Below the pieces are notes generated by a model that had not been told where the DNA came from, made no database searches, and worked only from the letters and a program-made list of their open reading frames with translations. Of a DNA stretch of 10,150 nucleotides, positions 5,379 to 10,150 are shown one piece after another. The DNA lies in contig JWZX01000278.1 in assembly GCA_001275005.1 (NCBI GenBank), positions 1 through 10,150 of the forward strand, written 5' to 3'. Origin of the DNA: Chrysochromulina tobinii. Taxonomy: Eukaryota > Haptophyta > Prymnesiales > Chrysochromulinaceae. The stretch's first letter is position 1; the number at the start of each line of letters is the position of its first letter. A program made the translations under genes and the position numbers.

Positions 5379-8300
5379 CGCCGCCATTAATCAAATTGTG
5401 CACCGATGAGTGGAGCAGTGGCGCCTTCTACTTAAATGGCGCACCCATGCTGTGCTCCTACTTCTCAGCACAGCCCTCTGCTTGCGCTTCCTATTCCATC
5501 GCGCGGACTACTTGCCCGGTCGCGTGCGGAACGTGTTCGACTCCCCAGCCTGGCCCCTCGGACCTCTTGGCATTGGCAGGCGCCGCAACGAGCCACCCTG
5601 TTGCTGGGGTGCACGCAGTACAGCCACATCCGCCGATGCCACTCGCCCGGCCATCGCCGCCACCGCAACTGCCATTGACGGAGCTTGGACGAGCCATCCC
5701 GGGCAGCCAGCATGATGGGCGACAGCTCGAGCACTCCACAACGATCGTGGGCTCCGGGTCAATCGTGGGCAGTGTCGCCTCAGCGTCCCTCGTGCCCAGC
5801 CACCGCCGTGAGCTGCAGACCCAGGTAGGCACTGTCGCCGGCCTGAACAGTGCACTCGCCAACACGGCGGTTGGCCGCATCGTCCTTGCCTCCGGCACCT
5901 ACTACCTCACCGCCACGCTCAGCATCACCAGGAGCGTCATCCTCGAGGCAGCACCGGGAGCCACGGTCGTGCTACACGCAAATGCGAACTCCTCCAGTCG
6001 GCGTCGTGTGCTGAATATCGACTTGGGCTCATCGGACGTCGTACAACTGATCGGGCTCAGCATCACGGGAGGCTACGCGGATGAGGATGGCGGCGGTGTC
6101 CGTGTCTCGGGAGGCACGGTGACCATGTCGTCGTGCACCATCAGTGGGAACACAGCTGGCGGGTCTGCGAAAGGATCGGATCGGCGGGGCGGTGGTGTTT
6201 GTGTCTGGTCCGGCGCGGTGACCTTCTCATCGTGTACCATCACTGGCAACACAGGTAGCGATGGCGGTGGTGTCTATGTCAGGGGTGGCACACAAAGGCG
6301 GCGGTATCTATGTCTTTGGAGAGACAGGCACAGTGGTAATCTCATCGTGCACCATCAGCGGGAACACAGCTACAGGTGCATTTGGGGGTTCTGGGGGAGG
6401 CGGTGTCTTTGTCTATGGTGGCACAGTGGCCATCTCGTCTTGCACCATGTGCACCATGAGCGGGAACACAGGAAACCCTGGGAACAATGTCTATGTCTAT
6501 GCCTGGGCCCGGTGGGGAGCCACCGTCTGCTCCTGGCCAACGACCCCCACAGGCGTCTCTGGCTCAGTCTCAACTTGCCCGGCGCCACCGCCGCCGCCAT
6601 ACCCTCCTAGGGGAGCGCCGTTGCCGCCGCCGCCCTCGCCACCGCCGCCCTCGCCGCCGTCGCCGCCGCCGCCACTGCTGCTACCCTCCCGCTCGCCGAC
6701 ACCAACTTCAGGCAAGCATCACGAAAGGCGAAAACTCCTTCATTTTCACGGACCGCACACGCATCACCCGCACCATCCGCACACTCCGCACACGCATCAC
6801 CCGCATCATCCGCATCATCCGCACACACCAGCTCCTTCGCCCCCGCCACTGCGCTTGCCGCCGCCGCCCTCGCCGCCGCGCTTGCCGCCATCGCCATCAC
6901 CATTGCCGCCGTTGCCGCCGCCGCCGTATCCGCTTGGAACCGAGGCGGTGAGCACTGTCTTCAGTCTGGTCAGTGCACTTGCCAACACGGCGGTTGGCCA
7001 CATCTTCCTGGACCCCGGCACGTACATTCTCAACGCCGAGCTCAGCATCACCAGGAGCGTCGTCCTCGAGGCGGCCGTGGCAGGCTCGGTCGTGCTGGAT
7101 GCACAAGCCAGCTCTTCGAGTCCGCGCCATGTGCTATACATCAACCCGGGCTCGTCGGGCGTCGTGCGACTGATCGGGCTCAACATCACCGGGGGGTACG
7201 GACAGTCTTATCCGTCGACAGGCGGCGGTGTTGCTGTCTTTGGAGGCACAGTGGCCATCTCATCGTGCACCATCAGTGGGAACACAGCTGGCTATATGTT
7301 CGGACCGGGATGGACCGATCCTGCAGGCGGTGGTGTCTTTGTCAGTGGTGGCACGGTGGCCATCTCATCGTCTACCATCAGTGGGAACACAGCTCGCCGT
7401 TGTGCGAATTCTAACGATTGTACGTATTATAATGGCGGCGGTATCGCCGTCCAGGGTGGCTCAGTGACCATCGATTCGTGCACCATCAGCGGGAACTCGG
7501 CTGGTCGTGGCGGCGGTGTTTACATCTCTGGTGGCACGGTGACCTTGTCATCGTGCACCATCACTGGCAACACTGGCCATGGTGGATGGGGAGGTGGCGT
7601 CTTTGTCTCTTCCGGCACGGTCACGATAACGTATTCCTCGATCGACGGGAATACAGCAGGTAATGGGCCCAATGTCTATTTTACCGATGTTTACGGAGGC
7701 ACCATCTGCTCCTGGGCAACGACCCTCACCGGCGTCTATGGCACAGTCTCGACTTGCGCTCGTCCCCCTCCGGCACTTCCGCCCTCGCCGCCCTCGCCGC
7801 CCTCGCTGCCCTCGCCGCCCTCGCTGCCGCCGCCGCCCTCACCGCCGCCGCCCTCACCCCCGCCGCCCTCGCCCTCACCGCCGCCGCCCTCGCCCTCACC
7901 TCCGCCGCCGCCATCGCCACCGCCGCCGCCCTCGCCACCTCCGCCCTCGCCGCCTCCGCCCTCGCCCTCACCGCCGCCCCATGAGCTGCAGACCCAGGTG
8001 AGCACTGTCTCCAGCCTGGCCAGTGCACTCGCCAACACGGCGGTTGGCCGCATTGTACTGGCCTCCGGCTCCTACTACCTCAGTGCCACGCTCAGCATCA
8101 CCAGGAGCGTCGTCCTCGAGGCGGCGGCGGCAGGCTCGGTCGTGCTGCACGCACAAGCGAGCTCCTCAAGTCGGCGGCGTGTGCTGTACATCAACCCTGG
8201 CTCTTTGGGCGTTGTGCAACTGATCGGGCTCAACATCACGGGAGGCTACATCAATTCATTTGATCAAAATGGGACGTTTTATGATTCGTATTATTGGGGC

Positions 8301-10150
8301 GGCGGTGTCTACGTCTCTTCCGGCACGGTCACGATAACGTCTTCTTCGATCTATGGGAATGCAGCTGTAAATGCAATTGGCGGTGGTGTCGCTGTCAAGG
8401 GTTGGGGAACATCAGTGGCAATCGTGAACTCCCAGATCTTCTCCAACACAGCTACCTACTTTGGCGGCGGTGTCTTTGCCCAGGGCCACACAGTCTCAAT
8501 CGTCAACTCCCAATTGAATTCCAATCAAGCTGCAGATGGTGGCGGTGTCTATGTCGACGTTGGCACAGTGGCTATCACATCGTCCACCATCAGTGGCAAC
8601 ACAGCTGCAACTGGAGGCGGTGTCTTTGTCAACAGTGGTGGTGGTCAAAGCATGACTACGGTGACTTTGTCATCATGCACCATCAGCGGGAACACTGCTT
8701 ATTCTAATCCGGGATTTTCGTCGGGGAATGGTGGTGGTGTCTATGTCCTGGGCGGCACAGTGGCCATCTCATCGTGCACCATCAGTGGGAACACAGCTTA
8801 TTATGCACAAGGGTCCAGTGTCTATGTCAATGACTATGGCAACAGCTATGGCCCAGGCACGGTCTGCTCCTGGGCAACGACCCTCACCGGCGTCTATGGC
8901 TCAGTCTCAACTTGCCCAGCGCCGCCGCCCCCACCTTCGCCGCCGCCGCCCCCACCTTCGCCGCCGCCACCCTCGCCCTCGCCGCCGCCTCCTTCCCCCT
9001 CGCCCCAGCCGCCCTCGCTGCCGCCACCGCCTCCACTTCCGCCATCGCCGCCGCCATCGCCGCCGTATGCGTCGGGGACCGCGGCGGTGAGCACTGTCTT
9101 CAGTCTGGCCAGTGCACTTGCCAACACGGCAGTTGGCCGCATTGTCCTGGCCCCCGGCACGTACTTCCTCAGCGCCGAGCTTAGCATCACCAGGAGCGTC
9201 GTCCTCGAGGCGGCGGTGGCAGGCTCGGTCGTGCTGGATGCACAAGCGAGCTCCTCGAATCAACGCCGCGCGCTGAGCATCAACCCGGGCTCATCGGGCG
9301 TCGTGCAACTGATCGGGCTCAACATCACCAGGGGGTACGCACAGAATGGCGGCGGTGTCTATGTCCAGGGTGGCACAGTGGTCATCTCATCGTGCACCAT
9401 CAGTGGGAACCAAGCTCCAAACTTTGGCGGCGGTGTCGTTGTCAATTCTGGCACGGTCACGATAACGTCTTCCTCGATCTACGGGAATACTGCTGGCGGC
9501 TATTCGACTGGATATGGAGGCGGTGTCTACATCTCTTCCGGCACGGTCACGATAACGTCTTCCTCGATCGACGGGAATGCAGCTTCAATTGGCGGTGGTG
9601 TCTATGTCGGGTATTCTGGCGGAGTGACCATCTCGACGTGCACCATAAGTGGGAACACAGCTGATCAAGGAGGTGGTGTCTGCGCCTCTTACACCCCGGT
9701 CACGATAACGTCTTCCTCGATCTACCGGAATACAGCTACACAATGGGGCGGCGGTGTCTATGTCTATTACGCCACCGTCACGATTACGTCTTCCTCGATC
9801 ACCGGCAACACAGTTTCTGGATCGAATTCGCATTGGCAAGGGGGCGGCGGTGTCTATGTGGATGGCACAGTGGCCATCTCATCGTGCACCATCAGTGGGA
9901 ACACAGCTGCATACGGCGGCGGTGTCCATGTCCGCTCTGGCACAGTGACCATCTCATCGTGCACCATATTCAACAATGGGAACAACAATGTCTACGTTGC
10001 AGAAGGAGCCACCGCCTGCTCCTTTGAAACGATCCTCACCGGTGTCGTTGGCATAGTCTCATTTTGCCCGGCACCTCCGCTAACTCCGCCACCTCCGCCA
10101 TCTCCAAGCCCACCCGAGCCGTCCCCGCCGCCGCCACCTTCGCCGCCGCC
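5231..10150 (+). CDS. Modular ShKT / Pmp-like beta-helix surface protein (gene 2), partial at 3' end
   Basis: Probably a large secreted or membrane-anchored adhesin-like protein. The reading begins at a 3' splice site (GCAG|GTG), not at an ATG. Frame 2 is open from 5231 to a TAG at 6608-6610; frame 0 is open from at least 6276 to the right edge (about 1,290 codons, no stop). Homologous repeats pass from frame 2 to frame 0 at about 6276-6297, so the two belong together. Order: 18 prolines (5333-5386), ShKT-like Cys domain (5399-5536), Pro-rich linker, then four modules (5810-6578, 6936-7757, 7983-8915, 9069-10067) separated by PPSP linkers. Each module has a conserved header with LSITRSVVLEAA and LIGLNITGGY, 5-8 GGGVxV...SSCTISGN repeats, and a tail with CSWATTLTGVYGSVSTC. 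GGGV plus SxISGN resembles chlamydial Pmp repeats (GG[AVLI] and FxxN), predicted right-handed beta-helix. The C-terminus lies outside the window. Confidence 0.85.
5333..5386 (+). repeat. Polyproline tract (18 Pro)
   Basis: Eighteen consecutive proline codons (CCG with some CCT and one CCA) directly before the ShKT-like domain. It is probably a rigid spacer between the N-terminal region and the Cys-rich domain. The interrupted codon pattern makes it less slippage-prone than a pure run. Confidence 0.9.
5399..5536 (+). other. ShKT-like six-cysteine domain
   Basis: Forty-six residues with exactly six cysteines, beginning CTDEW and ending CPVACGTC. The C-x3-C-x2-C ending and the leading C-x-D match ShKT domains, small three-disulfide folds common in secreted proteins of animals, plants and protists. 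Spacing between the second and fourth cysteines (nine and nine residues) is acceptable but not diagnostic. In this setting it is probably a binding or structural domain; nothing points to a toxin role. Confidence 0.65.
5810..6578 (+). repeat. Beta-helix module 1 (type A), interrupted by a frame change
   Basis: The header starts ELQTQVGTV and contains ASGTYYLTATLSITRS and VVLHA. The two repeats at 6089-6250 are in frame 2. The third starts GGGVYVRGGT and is cut off; a following GGGIYVFGETG repeat is in frame 0. A nine-base tandem duplication (TGCACCATG twice, about 6443-6460) puts an extra C-T-M in the last repeat. The header has SIT where the other modules have the N-glycosylation sequon NIT. 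The tail has CSWPTTPTGVSGSVSTC. Confidence 0.8.
6276..6297 (+). other. Frame-change point inside gene 2
   Basis: The frame-2 repeat GGGVYVRGGT stops matching the repeat consensus here. From 6297 (GGC GGC GGT ATC) the consensus resumes in frame 0. A short out-of-frame loss of most of one repeat unit would explain it. An exact 28-nt GT...AG segment (6270-6297) would restore frame if removed, but that is very short for a spliceosomal intron. An assembly or sequencing error, or a true null allele ending at 6610, remain possible. Confidence 0.8.
6579..6935 (+). repeat. Linker 1: PPSP stalk with a His/Pro-rich insert
   Basis: Read in frame 0, PPSP sequence flanks a non-proline segment (about 6700-6750, including GKHHERRKLLHFHG) and then a His-Pro tract at about 6750-6832 built from CAC/CAT/CCG codons (for example HTHHPHHPHTPHTHHPHHPH). 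Other linkers here lack histidine. The tract could bind metal ions or act as a pH-sensitive spacer (inference). Confidence 0.8.
6936..7757 (+). repeat. Beta-helix module 2 (type B), five repeats
   Basis: 274 residues in frame 0. The header starts GTEAVSTVFSL with PGTYILNAELSITRS, VVLDAQ and GLNITGGY. Five GGG(V/I) repeats follow at about 7221-7660, the first four ending in SSCTISGN-type strands and the last in ITYSSIDGNTAG. The tail is CSWATTLTGVYGTVSTC, whose two cysteines probably cap the helix as a disulfide (inference). Confidence 0.85.
7758..7982 (+). repeat. Linker 2: PPSP stalk
   Basis: About 75 residues of almost pure Pro and Ser (PPSPPSPPSLP, PPPSPPPPSP and similar) in frame 0. In other frames the same bases read as Ala/Leu- or Arg/Pro-rich strings, which are shadows. 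Confidence 0.9.
7983..8915 (+). repeat. Beta-helix module 3 (type A), six repeats
   Basis: 311 residues in frame 0. The header starts ELQTQVSTVSSL with ASGSYYLSATLSITRS and VVLHAQ, matching module 1. Six GGGV repeats follow; two carry VAIVNSQIFSN or VSIVNSQLNSN strands instead of the usual SSCTISGN, so this module is the most divergent inside. The tail is CSWATTLTGVYGSVSTC. Confidence 0.85.
8916..9068 (+). repeat. Linker 3: PPSP stalk
   Basis: About 50 residues of PPSPPPPPPSP type in frame 0, with one Gln and a few Leu, the shortest complete linker in the window. It ends in PYASG before the module 4 header. Confidence 0.9.
9069..10067 (+). repeat. Beta-helix module 4 (type B), eight repeats
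   Basis: 333 residues in frame 0. The header starts GTAAVSTVFSL with PGTYFLSAELSITRS and VVLDAQ, matching module 2. Eight GGGV repeats follow, five with TITSS(S)I or similar strands and the others with ISSCTISGN strands, ending in FNNGNNNVYV. The tail is a diverged CSFETILTGVVGIVSFC that keeps both cysteines. Confidence 0.85.
10068..10150 (+). repeat. Linker 4: PPSP stalk, runs off the window
   Basis: PAPPLTPPPPPSPSPPEPSP and similar sequence in frame 0 up to the last base. Together with gene 1's opening stalk it suggests that the stalk leads either to a further module or to the SEA-like/membrane end. Confidence 0.9.

Noticed and set aside
5399-5536. ShKT-like domain as a toxin
   Set aside because: ShKT folds are common in non-toxic secreted and membrane proteins, and here the domain is embedded in a large repeat protein.
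7983-8010. CAG|GTGAGC at the module 3 header as a splice donor (also CAG|GTAGGC in module 1)
   Set aside because: The bases encode the conserved QTQV(S/G)TV header, and the frame continues unbroken and conserved through it.
6487-9948. Plus-strand frames in frames 1 and 2 after 6610, and minus-strand Ala/Gly/Arg-rich frames
   Set aside because: All are shadows of the frame-0 repeat protein; they reproduce the repeats as non-conserved strings and stop at random points.

Overview
The window looks like nuclear DNA of a GC-rich eukaryotic microalga. A haptophyte is my best guess and a pelagophyte-type stramenopile is possible, but the lineage cannot be fixed from sequence alone. The reasons are long Pro/Ser 'PPSP' stalks, chlamydial-Pmp-like GGGV...SGN beta-helix repeats, a ShKT-like Cys motif, apparent spliceosomal introns with GTG-type donors, and abundant GC-rich micro- and minisatellites. 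There is no prokaryotic operon layout, rRNA, tRNA, CRISPR array or recognisable transposon.

Layout. (1) 1-1600, + strand: the 3' end of a surface-protein gene (gene 1). It holds a PPSP stalk, a SEA-like extracellular domain, one transmembrane helix and a cytoplasmic tail with polyglycine and a 16-residue tandem repeat. (2) 1601-3673: a repeat-rich intergenic region. It contains a 51-bp 3' repeat, a 63-bp tandem repeat, an unusual array of GCAATC words spaced exactly 10 bp apart, a GCC microsatellite, and about 1 kb in which no gene is recognised. (3) 3674-10150 and beyond, + strand: the 5' part of a second, much larger surface-protein gene (gene 2). A signal-peptide exon and four further short exons (proposed; all phases agree) lead into a long exon starting at 5231. 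That exon encodes polyproline, a ShKT-like domain and four Pmp-like beta-helix modules joined by PPSP linkers. The reading frame is open through the right edge.

How the genes relate. Gene 1 enters the window inside a PPSP stalk and gene 2 leaves it inside one. The simplest reading is a tandem pair of related type I membrane proteins: signal peptide, Cys-rich domain, stacked beta-helix modules on Pro-rich rods, then SEA-like domain, membrane helix and tail. These would be adhesins or cell-surface/scale-associated proteins. The joined architecture is inference, because the window holds only the tail of one gene and the head of the other.

Main anomalies. Gene 2 changes from frame 2 to frame 0 (frame = position modulo 3) at about 6276-6297, where a beta-helix repeat is cut short; without a correction the protein ends at 6610. 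The four modules alternate in sequence type (A-B-A-B), which suggests duplication of a two-module block. Gene 1's stalk changes frame twice, at about 60 and about 201-207, and the two changes compensate. Linker 1 alone carries a His/Pro-rich insert.
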